From the NCBI GenBank assembly GCA_040512755.1, contig JBEVEP010000217.1, positions 1 through 9,580 on the forward strand: DNA of 9,580 nucleotides. The letters are read 5' to 3'. Position numbers and translations under genes: made by a program. This DNA is from JBEVEP01 sp040512755. GTDB lineage: Bacteria; Pseudomonadota; Alphaproteobacteria; Rhizobiales; Rhizobiaceae. Numbering within the stretch: the stretch's first letter is position 1; each line of letters opens with the position of its first letter. The notes under the pieces are model-generated. The model was not told where the DNA came from. It saw only the letters and a list, made by a program, of their open reading frames with translations, and did not search any database. This document shows positions 1 through 6,583 of the stretch, one piece after another.

Positions 1-164
1 GACGAGCCGAAGGCCAATTGCGCGTGATGAACAACGTCGCCATCGCCGTAGCGCGCATGAACGGAGAAGCCGAAAGCCTCAACCAGCCAGTCGATCATCT
101 TGCTTGCGTTGCGATAGCGAAGTGCGGGGTAAAGGCGAGGGGCCTCAGTGTTGTTGTTGGGCAT
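1..164 (-). CDS. VOC/glyoxalase-superfamily protein, N-terminal part (gene cut by window edge)
   Basis: This is the first 54 codons of a gene that continues past the left edge. The visible protein begins MPNNNTEAPRLYPALRYR and continues with NASKMIDWLVEAFGF and then GDGDVVHHAQLAFGS. The order 'YPALRYRNA..MIDWL..AFGF' followed by an H..A.L.FG strand is typical of the first beta-alpha-beta module of VOC proteins (glyoxalase I / bleomycin resistance / PhnB-like). Members bind a divalent metal and act as lyases, dioxygenases or antibiotic-binding proteins, so the specific reaction cannot be named from this fragment. I chose the ATG at 164 because GGAG lies 6 nt upstream of it. In-frame ATGs at 170 and 176 would add two or four residues but lack a comparable ribosome binding site. 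Two related palindromes lie just upstream (201-364). Family assignment is fairly sure, function is not. Confidence 0.8.
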   Translation of the reverse strand, partial: MPNNNTEAPRLYPALRYRNASKMIDWLVEAFGFSVHARYGDGDVVHHAQLAFGS

Positions 165-200
165 ATCCATCTCCATGAGTTTGGGTAGATCGATACCGAG

Positions 201-271
201 TGGAACGAATTTGACATTCGCATCCCATCCGACATCAGGCAGTCAAAGCGAATGTCAAATTCAAAGTTCCA
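201..271. repeat. Palindrome A upstream of the VOC gene
   Basis: TGGAAC at 201-206 directly followed by GAATTTGACATTCGC (207-221) is mirrored by GCGAATGTCAAATTC (248-262) and GTTCCA (266-271). The inner 15-bp arms are perfect, the outer 6-bp arms are perfect, and three unpaired A residues (263-265) form a bulge in the right arm. The loop is 26 nt. It begins 37 bp upstream of the VOC start codon, where an operator or promoter would lie. TTGACA, a -35-like hexamer, occurs on both strands inside the arms (211-216 and 258-253), but I could not find a convincing matching -10 element. It may be an operator, a dispersed palindromic repeat, or both. Confidence 0.85.
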
Positions 272-288
272 ATAGAATCATGTACTTG

Positions 289-364
289 CTAGTGGTCCTT
301 CGATTCTAACATTTGCTTGAGCGGATCGTATGGCCGGATGCAAATGTTAGGATCGGACCACTAG
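289..364. repeat. Palindrome B, homologous to palindrome A, with CTAG ends
   Basis: CTAGTGGTCC (289-298) pairs with GGACCACTAG (355-364). After a three-base TTC bulge (299-301), 302-316 pairs with 340-354 through 15 bp with one G-T wobble (305/351). The loop of 23 nt spans 317-339. The left arm without the bulge, TGGTCCGATTCTAACATTTGC, aligns with the left arm of palindrome A at about 15 of 21 positions, and the layout (6-bp outer arm, 3-nt bulge in one arm, 15-bp inner arm) is the same. CTAG at both ends could be part of the stem or a 4-bp target duplication; I cannot tell which. It lies between the end of the AraC-type gene and palindrome A and has no adjoining T-run, so it does not look like a classic terminator. 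Confidence 0.85.
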
Positions 365-454
365 TCTGCCAGCAGCCAGACGCGCCGTATTGAAGAAATG
401 TTACCGCGAGGCAATTCCCGAATGGGATTCTGCGCCTATTGTTCCGGTCGCAGT

Positions 455-1282
455 CTAAGCGATACCCGACTGCACGGCCGTCGGTGTTTTGCCCGAAAGT
501 GTCCTGAATTCGCGCCCTAGGTGCGCCTGGTCGGCGTAGCCGCATTCCACCGCAATATCGGCAAGATCGCCGTCCCCCGATTGTACAAGGGAATATGCCT
601 GACCAAAGCGCGCGATGCGCGCCACAGCCTTTGGACCGAGGCCGACCTCGGTTTGAAATTTCTGGACAAGATGCTTGCGGCTGCAGTCCAGCCTGCGGGC
701 GATCTCCCCAATTCGAGCGTTGCCGCCGCTGCGCACAAGCATCTGGTAAGCGTGCCGGACGATCGGCGATCCGTCAGGGCCGTCGCTTGTGCGCGCGAGG
801 ATAAGCCGCTCCACGAGGTTGAACCGCCGATCCCAGTCGGCGGCGTCATGAAGTTGCTCGCCGAGCAGCGAAGCCTGGCTTCCCCATATGTCGTCGAGCG
901 TAACCATGCGGTCGGCGAGTTCCTGCATCGGCAGGCCGAAGAAACGCCAGGCGCCAAGCGGCGTGAAGTTCACCTGTAGGCAATACGCCGCGCCGAAGGA
1001 ATCGATGACGATATGACCACGGCTCAAGCCTGCCGCGAAGGTGGCGATGCGGTCCTGCTGGCCAGGCTCGCGGCCGAATGCGATGGAAAAGGGCTGACCG
1101 AAGCTTATGACCAGCGGCGCGATAAGCGAGGCCGGCTCGAATTGGCGAAAATGGCCGGACTGGGTCTCGCGGTAACCGATGAATTCGGTGACGATTCCGG
1201 ACAGCGCAGCACACGGCGCTCGGCGGACCATCTGGAAGTCTTGAGCCGTTGGAGAAGAGGGAGCGCTTCGAACCTCACTCAT
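455..1282 (-). CDS. AraC-family transcriptional regulator
   Basis: This 275-residue protein has the AraC/XylS layout: an N-terminal effector or dimerisation part (about 1-165) followed by a C-terminal DNA-binding domain with two helix-turn-helix units. The first unit is around 191-211 (IGEIARRLDCSRKHLVQKFQ), which fits the 'i.eiA..lg.S.rhL.r.F' pattern. The second is around 239-268 (DLADIAVECGYADQAHLGRE, then FRTLSGKTP), a close match to the AraC signature 'iA...Gf.dqshf.r.Fr...G.tP'. The linker segment GLGPKAVARIARF (214-226) is also typical. The N-terminal part has no domain I can name, so the effector is unknown. The ATG at 1282 has only a weak purine stretch (GAG) close upstream. It shares its strand with the VOC gene, and the two palindromes lie between them, making it a reasonable but unproven candidate to control that gene. 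Confidence 0.92.
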   Translation of the reverse strand: MSEVRSAPSSPTAQDFQMVRRAPCAALSGIVTEFIGYRETQSGHFRQFEPASLIAPLVISFGQPFSIAFGREPGQQDRIATFAAGLSRGHIVIDSFGAAYCLQVNFTPLGAWRFFGLPMQELADRMVTLDDIWGSQASLLGEQLHDAADWDRRFNLVERLILARTSDGPDGSPIVRHAYQMLVRSGGNARIGEIARRLDCSRKHLVQKFQTEVGLGPKAVARIARFGQAYSLVQSGDGDLADIAVECGYADQAHLGREFRTLSGKTPTAVQSGIA

Positions 1283-1364
1283 GGCTCAAACATAGTGCAA
1301 TCGGTGGGAAGCCGAAAGCCGTTCAACCGGTGGCGCGCCGCTTCGCGCCCGGCCGATGATAGTG

Positions 1365-1535
1365 TCAGGCCCCGCGCAGCAGGCAGGCGATGGCAAGAAC
1401 CGCATAGGCAATCGTCACGATCCAGACGGCTGCAAGCGGGATGAAGTTAACAACTCCAAGCGCGGCCAGCACGCCCAGCAGCGCGATGACGAGCGTAAGA
1501 AGGAAGATGATTTGTGTAGGCGCACTGAGATTCAC
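1365..1535 (-). CDS. Small hydrophobic membrane protein, 56 residues, GTG start
   Basis: Reading from GTG at 1535 to TGA at 1367-1365 gives 56 residues. It is almost entirely hydrophobic: a short polar start (VNLSAPTQ, first residue Met in vivo), a segment IIFLLTLVIALLGVLAALG (about 9-27), a short turn with a proline, and a second segment LAAVWIVTIAYAVLAIACLL (about 34-53) ending RGA. Two transmembrane helices with a tight turn are the simplest reading. GGGGA lies 6 nt upstream of the GTG, an acceptable ribosome binding site. Its start is 51 bp downstream of the stop codon of the TSUP gene on the same strand, so the two may be co-transcribed. I recall short two-helix hypothetical proteins of this kind in Rhizobiales, but no function is known to me. 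Its length falls below common gene-calling cut-offs. Confidence 0.72.
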   Translation of the reverse strand: MNLSAPTQIIFLLTLVIALLGVLAALGVVNFIPLAAVWIVTIAYAVLAIACLLRGA

Positions 1536-1586
1536 GGTATTTCCCCGTTAAAGTTGATTCGCGGGGCGACTTTATCGTTACACGGG

Positions 1587-2372
1587 TCAGAGGCCAATCA
1601 TGGATCGCAGCGGATGCGCCGGATCCATCAGCAGGCGAACCGCCAACGCTATACACATGGTCACCAGCAGCGGCTTGATCAGCTTCGCCCCCGCTTTGAT
1701 CGCAACGCTCGCGCCGAGCCGCGCGCCGAGAAACTGGGCAACGCCCATCATCAGCCCGATTTTCCACGAAACGACGCCCGCGGCGGCAAAGGCGGCGAAG
1801 CCACCCAGGTTCGAGGCAAAGTTCAGGAACTTGGTGTGCGCTGTTGCCTTCAGCACGCCGTAGCCAGCGAGCGAGACGAAGGCCAGCATGAAGAACGAGC
1901 CTGTGCCGGGACCGAACATTCCGTCGTAGAAGCCGATCAGCGGCGGCACGGCCACCCCGAACACAAATGGTGAAAGGCGCTGGGCGCGGTCGACGTCATC
2001 CATGTTCGGTTTGAAGGCAAAATAAACGGCAATTGCGACCAAAAGGAATGGAAGCGCAACACGCAGCAGATCACCGGGCAGGACGGTGGCCACAAGCGCT
2101 CCAAATACCGATGCCCCAAATGCCAAGGCCGCGGAAGGGAGCTGCCGGCGAACGTCGACCAGGCCCTTCGACGCATAGGAAATTGTTGCCGAGCCGGACC
2201 CGAACAACGCCTGCAGCTTGTTGGTTCCAAGCGATTCGGCGGGGCTGAAGCCGGCAAGCAACAGTGCGGGAATGGTGATCAGGCCACCGCCGCCGGCCAT
2301 CGAATCGATGAAACCTGCGACGAAGGCGGCAAGCGTCAGCAGCAACGCAATGTCAGTGACGGGATCGAACAT
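1587..2372 (-). CDS. TSUP-family (TauE/SafE) membrane transporter, YfcA-like
   Basis: This 261-residue multi-pass membrane protein has the two duplicated motifs of the TSUP (TauE/SafE, DUF81) family: GFIDSMAGGGGLITIPALL at 20-38 and GFYDGMFGPGTGSF at 147-160. TNKLQALFGS (50-59) and KFLNFASN (181-188) are the paired polar motifs that follow. These details match the YfcA-type subgroup. Family members are thought to move sulfite, sulfonates or other small organosulfur or organic anions across the inner membrane; the substrate here is unknown. I placed the start at the ATG at 2372 because the first membrane helix follows directly. A GTG at 2420 would add a 16-residue polar leader without a family counterpart. 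Neither start has a clear Shine-Dalgarno sequence, so the start is less sure than the gene. The gene is divergent from the TerB-like gene and lies upstream of the small membrane protein. Confidence 0.9.
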   Translation of the reverse strand: MFDPVTDIALLLTLAAFVAGFIDSMAGGGGLITIPALLLAGFSPAESLGTNKLQALFGSGSATISYASKGLVDVRRQLPSAALAFGASVFGALVATVLPGDLLRVALPFLLVAIAVYFAFKPNMDDVDRAQRLSPFVFGVAVPPLIGFYDGMFGPGTGSFFMLAFVSLAGYGVLKATAHTKFLNFASNLGGFAAFAAAGVVSWKIGLMMGVAQFLGARLGASVAIKAGAKLIKPLLVTMCIALAVRLLMDPAHPLRSMIGL

Positions 2373-2485
2373 GGGGAAGGGGCGTTTCTGGCAGGATATG
2401 TGAATGCGGCTTCGAACCACAGCGGCACGGCTTGCGCAAGCCGGTTTTCCCGCTACGGTTCCGAATGACGAGTCAGGGGATAGTC

Positions 2486-2914
2486 ATGCTGAACAGTGTT
2501 CTGGCCAGAGTCCGTATGCTCATCGAGGGCGATCCGGGCATAAGGAAGGTCGCGGATGACCCGGTGCTTTCCGCGGAACTCCTGCTCTTATTCCGCATGA
2601 TTCTCGCTGACGGCAAGGTCGACGATGCGGAAATGACGGCGTTTCGGCGCATCTGCCGCGAGGTTTTCGGCATCGAGGAGGAAAGTCTCGATGGCGTCAT
2701 CGAATATCTGAACGACTTCGGCTACGAGACTAGCGGCGCGCAGGCTATCGGCATGTTTCATGAGCTTGACATCGAGCGCCGCAAACTTCTGGCCCGCAAC
2801 ATGGCTGAGATAGCCAAGGCCGACACGCAACTTGCCGAACAGGAGATCAGGCTGCTCAAGCGGACACTTCAATTGCTGGAACTCGACCCGAGCGACGTAA
2901 CGCCTAAAAAATAG
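2486..2914 (+). CDS. TerB-like (tellurite resistance TerB family) cytoplasmic protein
   Basis: This 142-residue, mostly helical acidic protein has the two-part TerB-like fold signature. ELLLLFRMILADGKVDDAEM (31-50) carries the 'A.DG.v...E' acidic turn, and the second half repeats it as MAEIAKADTQLAEQEIRLLK (106-125). TerB-domain proteins bind metal through such acidic residues and occur in many stress-related or membrane-associated settings; a true tellurite role needs ter neighbours, which are absent here. I chose the ATG at 2486 because AGGGGA (2475-2480) lies 5 nt upstream. An ATG at 2465 and a TTG at 2432 would extend the protein by 7 or 18 residues without a better ribosome binding site. 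It is the only plus-strand gene in the window, divergent from the TSUP gene and convergent with the transport operon. Family call is good, function unknown. Confidence 0.85.
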   Translation: MLNSVLARVRMLIEGDPGIRKVADDPVLSAELLLLFRMILADGKVDDAEMTAFRRICREVFGIEEESLDGVIEYLNDFGYETSGAQAIGMFHELDIERRKLLARNMAEIAKADTQLAEQEIRLLKRTLQLLELDPSDVTPKK

Positions 2915-2924
2915 TTATTTTCTT

Positions 2925-2976
2925 AAAAAACAAAGTGTTAGAGCGGTTCGCCGATTCATTGAACGAAATCCGCTCT
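2925..2976 (-). terminator. Hairpin with trailing T-run at the end of the ABC operon
   Basis: On the minus strand the stop codon of the fused ATPase gene (2983-2981) is followed by AGAGCGG/CCGCTCT arms (2940-2946 and 2970-2976). The stem continues as TTCG/CGAA (2947-2950 and 2964-2967) after a 2-nt bulge, with a 13-nt loop. A run of six T residues (minus strand, 2930-2925) follows, about 10 nt beyond the stem. That gap is longer than in an ideal intrinsic terminator, so termination is probable rather than certain. The same short convergent region must end the TerB-like transcript from the other side, where the sequence after the stop is A/T-rich but has no strong separate hairpin. Confidence 0.5.
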
Positions 2977-2980
2977 GCTG

Positions 2981-4726
2981 TCAGCCCTGTTCCCGCAGCC
3001 GCCGCTGAATGGCGCGGTGAAGATCGGGAGCTGCCGCGACCAGAGCCTTGGCGGCCTCGGATTGCGGGTTGTCGAGCACATCGGAGGTGCGGCCAGCCTC
3101 CACGATCCGGCCCTCATGCATCACCATAACATCGTCGGTGATGGCGCGTGCGACCGTCAGGTCGTGTGTGATGAAGAGATAGGCGACGCCGAGCCGCTGG
3201 TTCAAATCAGCGAAAAGATCCAGGATTTGCGCGCGGATCGAAACATCGAGCGCGGAGACCGGCTCGTCCGCGACAATGAGCCTAGGCCGTGTGATGATGG
3301 CGCGCGCGATCGACAGGCGCTGCCGCTGGCCTCCCGAAAACTCATGCGGAAACTTGTCGAGATCGCGCGGATCGAGGCCGACTTCGTGCAGCGCGGTCGC
3401 GACTTTCTCGCGCCGTTCGGCGCCGGTGGGTCTCGGCTCCAGAAGGTGCAAGGGTTCCGCGACGAGCCGCTCAACACGGTGGCGCGGGTTGAATGAACCA
3501 TAGGGGTCCTGGAACACCACCTGCATGTTCCGCCGCGCCGGCCTCAATGCTGCTTCGTCCTGACCTGTGAGCGTCTCGCCCATGAAACGAATCTCGCCCG
3601 CCGTCGACTTGTCGAGCGCCAGGATCATGCGGGCGAGGGTGGATTTGCCGCAGCCGGAACGTCCGACCAACGCTGTGGACTGCGCCGGTTTCATCGAGAA
3701 GGAGACTCTGTCCACGGCGCGGACAGGCTCCGGTCTGCCAAAAAAGGATGTCCTGCGGCCGGGATAGTCGCGCGTCACGGCATCCACTTCGAGCAGAGGC
3801 GTCTCGTGGGCCGTCACGCTCTCTGCTTCCGTTCGTCCGGCGTCTGTTCTTTGGTGTGGTGGCGTGGAAGCGGGGTGCGAGCCCGCCGCCGCTTCCGTTG
3901 TCCGGTTCGGGGAGCCAGGATGTCCGCCGAAACCGGAGGCAGGGGCGGCCCGGCGTGGGGGCACATGCATCGACGCCTCTGCCAGACGCCGCGTATAGGG
4001 ATGAGACTGGCGCGAGAGGGTCTGCGCGGTGTCGCCGCTTTCCATCACTTCGCCCTTTCGCAGGATCGTGATGCGGTCGGCCATTTCGGTGACGACAGCC
4101 AGATCATGCGAGATCAACAGCAATCCCATATTGTTTTCGGTGACGAGGTCGCGCAGCAAATCGAGGATCTGCTTCTGCAGGACCACGTCCAGTGCCGTTG
4201 TCGGTTCATCCGCAATCAACAACTTCGGCCGCAGCGCGCAGGCGATCGCGATCATCACGCGCTGGCGCTGCCCGCCCGACAATTCGTGTGGATAGACGGA
4301 GAGCGGAAACCGCGAAGCAGGCATCCCAACGCGGTCGAGGATCGCGCGGGCCCGCTCCTCCGCGTCCGCCCGGTTCGCGCCCGTATGCCAGCGGATGCCT
4401 TCCGCCACCTGTTCGCCGATCGTTTTGACCGGATTCAGCGCTGTCATCGGTTCCTGGAACACCATGCCGATATCGTCGCCGCGCAGCGCACACATCCGGT
4501 CCTCAGTCGCGGCCAGAATGTCGATGCCGTCGAACATTACCCGGCCGGACGCCGAAGCGCCGCCCGGAAGCAGCCGCATCACCGTGAGTGCGGTCATCGA
4601 CTTGCCCGAGCCGGATTCGCCGACAAGCCCCATCACTTCGCCCGGATCGATGACGAGATCGACGCCGCTCAGGATCGGCGCATCGCCGATTTTGACCGAC
4701 AGGCCGTCGATTTCCAGCAGGCTCAC
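2981..4726 (-). CDS. Fused dual ATPase subunit of a peptide-type ABC importer (DppD-DppF like)
   Basis: This 581-residue protein joins the two nucleotide-binding domains that are separate DppD and DppF proteins in many importers. Domain 1 (about 1-250) has Walker A GESGSGKS (36-43), LSGGQRQR (149-156), Walker B LLIADE (169-174) and the switch histidine in ISHD (H207). Domain 2 (about 310-575) has Walker A GRSGCGKST (355-363), FSGGQRQR (463-470), Walker B LIVADE (483-488) and H521. Both sites look complete. SHPYTRRL (241-248) after domain 1 is the usual oligopeptide-type tail. The linker (about 251-308) is rich in Ala, Pro, Gly and Ser, and its DNA holds several inverted repeats. Translation starts at GTG (4726), overlapping the TGA of the upstream permease as GTGA, with AAGG 8 nt upstream. 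It energises the two permeases encoded just before it. Similar fusions include GsiA and YejF, but I do not assign either substrate. Confidence 0.95.
   Translation of the reverse strand: MSLLEIDGLSVKIGDAPILSGVDLVIDPGEVMGLVGESGSGKSMTALTVMRLLPGGASASGRVMFDGIDILAATEDRMCALRGDDIGMVFQEPMTALNPVKTIGEQVAEGIRWHTGANRADAEERARAILDRVGMPASRFPLSVYPHELSGGQRQRVMIAIACALRPKLLIADEPTTALDVVLQKQILDLLRDLVTENNMGLLLISHDLAVVTEMADRITILRKGEVMESGDTAQTLSRQSHPYTRRLAEASMHVPPRRAAPASGFGGHPGSPNRTTEAAAGSHPASTPPHQRTDAGRTEAESVTAHETPLLEVDAVTRDYPGRRTSFFGRPEPVRAVDRVSFSMKPAQSTALVGRSGCGKSTLARMILALDKSTAGEIRFMGETLTGQDEAALRPARRNMQVVFQDPYGSFNPRHRVERLVAEPLHLLEPRPTGAERREKVATALHEVGLDPRDLDKFPHEFSGGQRQRLSIARAIITRPRLIVADEPVSALDVSIRAQILDLFADLNQRLGVAYLFITHDLTVARAITDDVMVMHEGRIVEAGRTSDVLDNPQSEAAKALVAAAPDLHRAIQRRLREQG
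3866..3983. repeat. Three abutting inverted repeats inside the ATPase linker coding region
   Basis: Within the DNA encoding the linker of the fused ATPase, three inverted repeats follow each other. GGAAGCGG (3866-3873) pairs with CCGCTTCC (3889-3896). TCCGGTTCGG (3901-3910) pairs with CCGAAACCGGA (3927-3937) with one bulged base. GGCAGGGGCG (3938-3947) pairs with CGCCTCTGCC (3974-3983) with one G-T wobble. The first two lie wholly in the low-complexity linker; the last arm reaches the conserved end of domain 1. The pairing is visible directly. Whether this is a palindromic element inserted in frame or chance structure in GC-rich DNA is open. Confidence 0.5.
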
Positions 4727-5589
4727 CGCGCTCGCCTTAGTTTGGGGTCAAGGATATCGCTGAGGCCGTCTCCCAGCAGGTTGAGGCCGAGCACCGTCAG
4801 GACGATGGCGAATCCTGGGAAGATCGCGAGATGGGGCGCGACCATCATGCGCGTCTGGGCGTCGAAAAGCATGCGGCCCCAGCTCGGCATTGGCGGCTGA
4901 GCGCCCAGCCCGACATAGGAAAGGCCTGCCTCGGCCAGAATGCCGAGCGCGAACTGGATCGTGCCCTGCACGAACAGCATGTTGGCGATGTTGGGCAGGA
5001 TATGCTCGATCGTAATCAGCGACTTGCTTTTTCCCGCGGCTCGCGCTGCAAGGATGAATTCTCTTGGCCACAGCGCCAATGCGCCGGCCCGGGCTACACG
5101 CGCGAACACCGGGATATTGAAGATACCGATCGCTATGATCGCGTTGATGGCGCCTGGACCGAAAGCCGCGGTGATCATGATCGCCGACAGCAGCGCGGGA
5201 AAGGCAAATACGAGATCGTTGAACCGCATCAGGATTTCGTCCACCAGCCCGCCGCGCGCCGCTGCCCAGCAGCCAAGAGGAACTCCCAGCCCCATGCCGA
5301 TCCCCACCGCGACAATCGCGACCGCAAGCGAGTTGCGCGCGCCGACCATGATCATCGACAAGACGTCGCGTCCGAAATGGTCGGTTCCGAAAATATGCGC
5401 CAGCGACGGCGGCTGCATGCGGTCAGCGACGATCAGCTTGGTGACGTCGTAGGGCGTCCAGAAGAAGGACAGCAGCGCCATCGCCGCCACGATCGACGTG
5501 ATGATGAAGCCGACCAGGAATGAGCGGTTTGCAAAAGCCTTTGCCAGCAGGGCGCCGCGCGTTTCCCCGGCGTAGACGTTCTCGCTCAT
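4723..5589 (-). CDS. ABC transporter permease, DppC/OppC-like
   Basis: This 288-residue inner-membrane protein is one of the two channel subunits of the importer. It has the DppC landmarks: an N-terminal helix (about 24-44), GTDHFGRDVLS (68-78), several further membrane helices, and the cytoplasmic EAA loop that contacts the ATPase (about 177-199, with EFILAARAAGKS and HILPN). It ends with GLSYVGLGAQPPMPSWG (222-238) and NLLGDGLSDILDPKLRR (270-286), both typical of the C-terminal half. The reading frame stays open upstream to about 6006, but that stretch overlaps the DppB-like gene out of frame and has no family features. The ATG at 5589 gives the normal length and overlaps the previous stop codon as ATGA. 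AGGG lies a little upstream as a modest ribosome binding site. Confidence 0.95.
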   Translation of the reverse strand: MSENVYAGETRGALLAKAFANRSFLVGFIITSIVAAMALLSFFWTPYDVTKLIVADRMQPPSLAHIFGTDHFGRDVLSMIMVGARNSLAVAIVAVGIGMGLGVPLGCWAAARGGLVDEILMRFNDLVFAFPALLSAIMITAAFGPGAINAIIAIGIFNIPVFARVARAGALALWPREFILAARAAGKSKSLITIEHILPNIANMLFVQGTIQFALGILAEAGLSYVGLGAQPPMPSWGRMLFDAQTRMMVAPHLAIFPGFAIVLTVLGLNLLGDGLSDILDPKLRRAR

Positions 5590-6533
5590 CGATGCGCCCT
5601 GAGGCGCGGATCGACCAGCGCATAGGAGAAATCGACCAGCAGATTGACCGCGATCACTGCCACGACGAGCAGCATGACGACGCTTTCCACCACGATCAGG
5701 TCGCGTTGGGTGATCGCCTGGAACACCAGACGCCCCAATCCGGGAAGGTAGAAGACATTTTCGATTATGATCGTGCCGGCGAGCAGGAACGCGAATTGCA
5801 GTCCCAGGATCGTCAGCACAGGTATCAAGGCATTGCGCAAGGCGTGGTTCCAAAGCACCGAGCGGCGCGGAATGCCCTTCGCGCGCGCGGTGCGGATATA
5901 GTCCTCGCCCAGGACTTCGAGCAGCGACGAGCGGGTCACGCGTGCCAGGATCGCCGCCTGTGGCAGGGCCAGCGCAACGGCGGGCAGGATCAAAGCCTTG
6001 AGGCATGCCCAGATGCCGGCGCTCCAGCCCGGGAAACCGCCCGCCGGGACCAGCCGCAGCCAGACGGCGAAGACATAGATCAGAAGCAGCGCAAACCAGA
6101 AGTTCGGCACCGCGACGCCAAACTGCGCCGCGCCCATCGTCAGCGTGTCGGCTGCCGTGCCGCGCCTTGAGGCGGAGAAGATCCCGACAGGGATCGCGAT
6201 GGCTGTCGACAGAAGCAAGGCGATCAGGGCGAGGGGAAGCGATACCACGATCCGTTCCGCGACGAGATCGATAACCGGGACCGAGTATGTGTAGGAGCGG
6301 CCGAGATCAAGCGTAAGCAAGCCGCCGACCCAATCCAGATAACGCCATAGAAGCGGCTGGTTAAGCCCCATCTGTTCGCGCAGCGCCTGAACGGCGTCTT
6401 CGGTGGCGTTCATGCCCAGCATCAGCCGTGCCGGGTCGCCCGGCAAGATTTCGAGAATAGTGAAGACGACCAGCGATGCGACCAGCAGCGTTGCGAGCGC
6501 GACGAGGAGGCGTTTCAGGAGGTACGCGGTCAT
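5586..6533 (-). CDS. ABC transporter permease, DppB/OppB-like
   Basis: This 315-residue inner-membrane protein is the other channel subunit. It begins with MTAYLLKRLLVALATLL, the usual first helix with basic residues on the cytoplasmic side. ILPGDPARLMLG (29-40) follows, a hallmark of the DppB/GsiC group. LGLNQPL-like wording appears as MGLNQPLLWRYLDW (55-68), and the helical core includes FGVAVPNFWFALLL (138-151). The EAA loop lies at about 204-235 (LLEVLGEDYIRTARAKGIP, then the ALRNALIPVL segment), and the protein ends YALVDPRLR (304-312). No obvious Shine-Dalgarno sequence precedes the ATG at 6533. The gene follows the binding-protein gene after a 244-bp gap filled by a large palindrome and is coupled to the next permease by an ATGA overlap. 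Confidence 0.95.
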   Translation of the reverse strand: MTAYLLKRLLVALATLLVASLVVFTILEILPGDPARLMLGMNATEDAVQALREQMGLNQPLLWRYLDWVGGLLTLDLGRSYTYSVPVIDLVAERIVVSLPLALIALLLSTAIAIPVGIFSASRRGTAADTLTMGAAQFGVAVPNFWFALLLIYVFAVWLRLVPAGGFPGWSAGIWACLKALILPAVALALPQAAILARVTRSSLLEVLGEDYIRTARAKGIPRRSVLWNHALRNALIPVLTILGLQFAFLLAGTIIIENVFYLPGLGRLVFQAITQRDLIVVESVVMLLVVAVIAVNLLVDFSYALVDPRLRAHR

Positions 6534-6583
6534 GTGAACTTAGAGATCGTGCCGCCTCTTCGCCAAGAAGTGCAGCGCTCTAG

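Noticed and set aside
400..440. Possible terminator after the AraC-type gene
   Set aside because: Only a short TCCC/GGGA stem with a few extra pairs is present, and no T-run follows on the minus strand.
1278..1293. Four-codon upstream frame (ATG TTT GAG CCA TGA) overlapping the AraC-type start
   Set aside because: It has no ribosome binding site of its own and is short enough to arise by chance; I could not support a regulatory role.
1549..1574. TAAAGT/ACTTTA inverted repeat between the TSUP gene and the small membrane protein
   Set aside because: The arms are only 6 bp and A/T-rich, with a 14-nt loop and no T-run; too weak to call a terminator or operator.
1013..1973. Plus-strand open frames of 143 and 205 codons
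   Set aside because: They run antisense to the AraC-type gene, the small membrane protein and the TSUP gene, and have low-complexity polar translations with no domain.
3806..4900. A 364-codon open frame on the plus strand
   Set aside because: It lies antisense to the fused ATPase and the end of the DppC-like gene, is rich in Arg/His as expected for a GC-rich antisense frame, and has no recognisable domain.
5590..6006. Upstream extension of the DppC-like reading frame to about 6006
   Set aside because: It overlaps the DppB-like gene out of frame, shows no membrane or family features, and the ATG at 5589 gives the standard length and an ATGA overlap.
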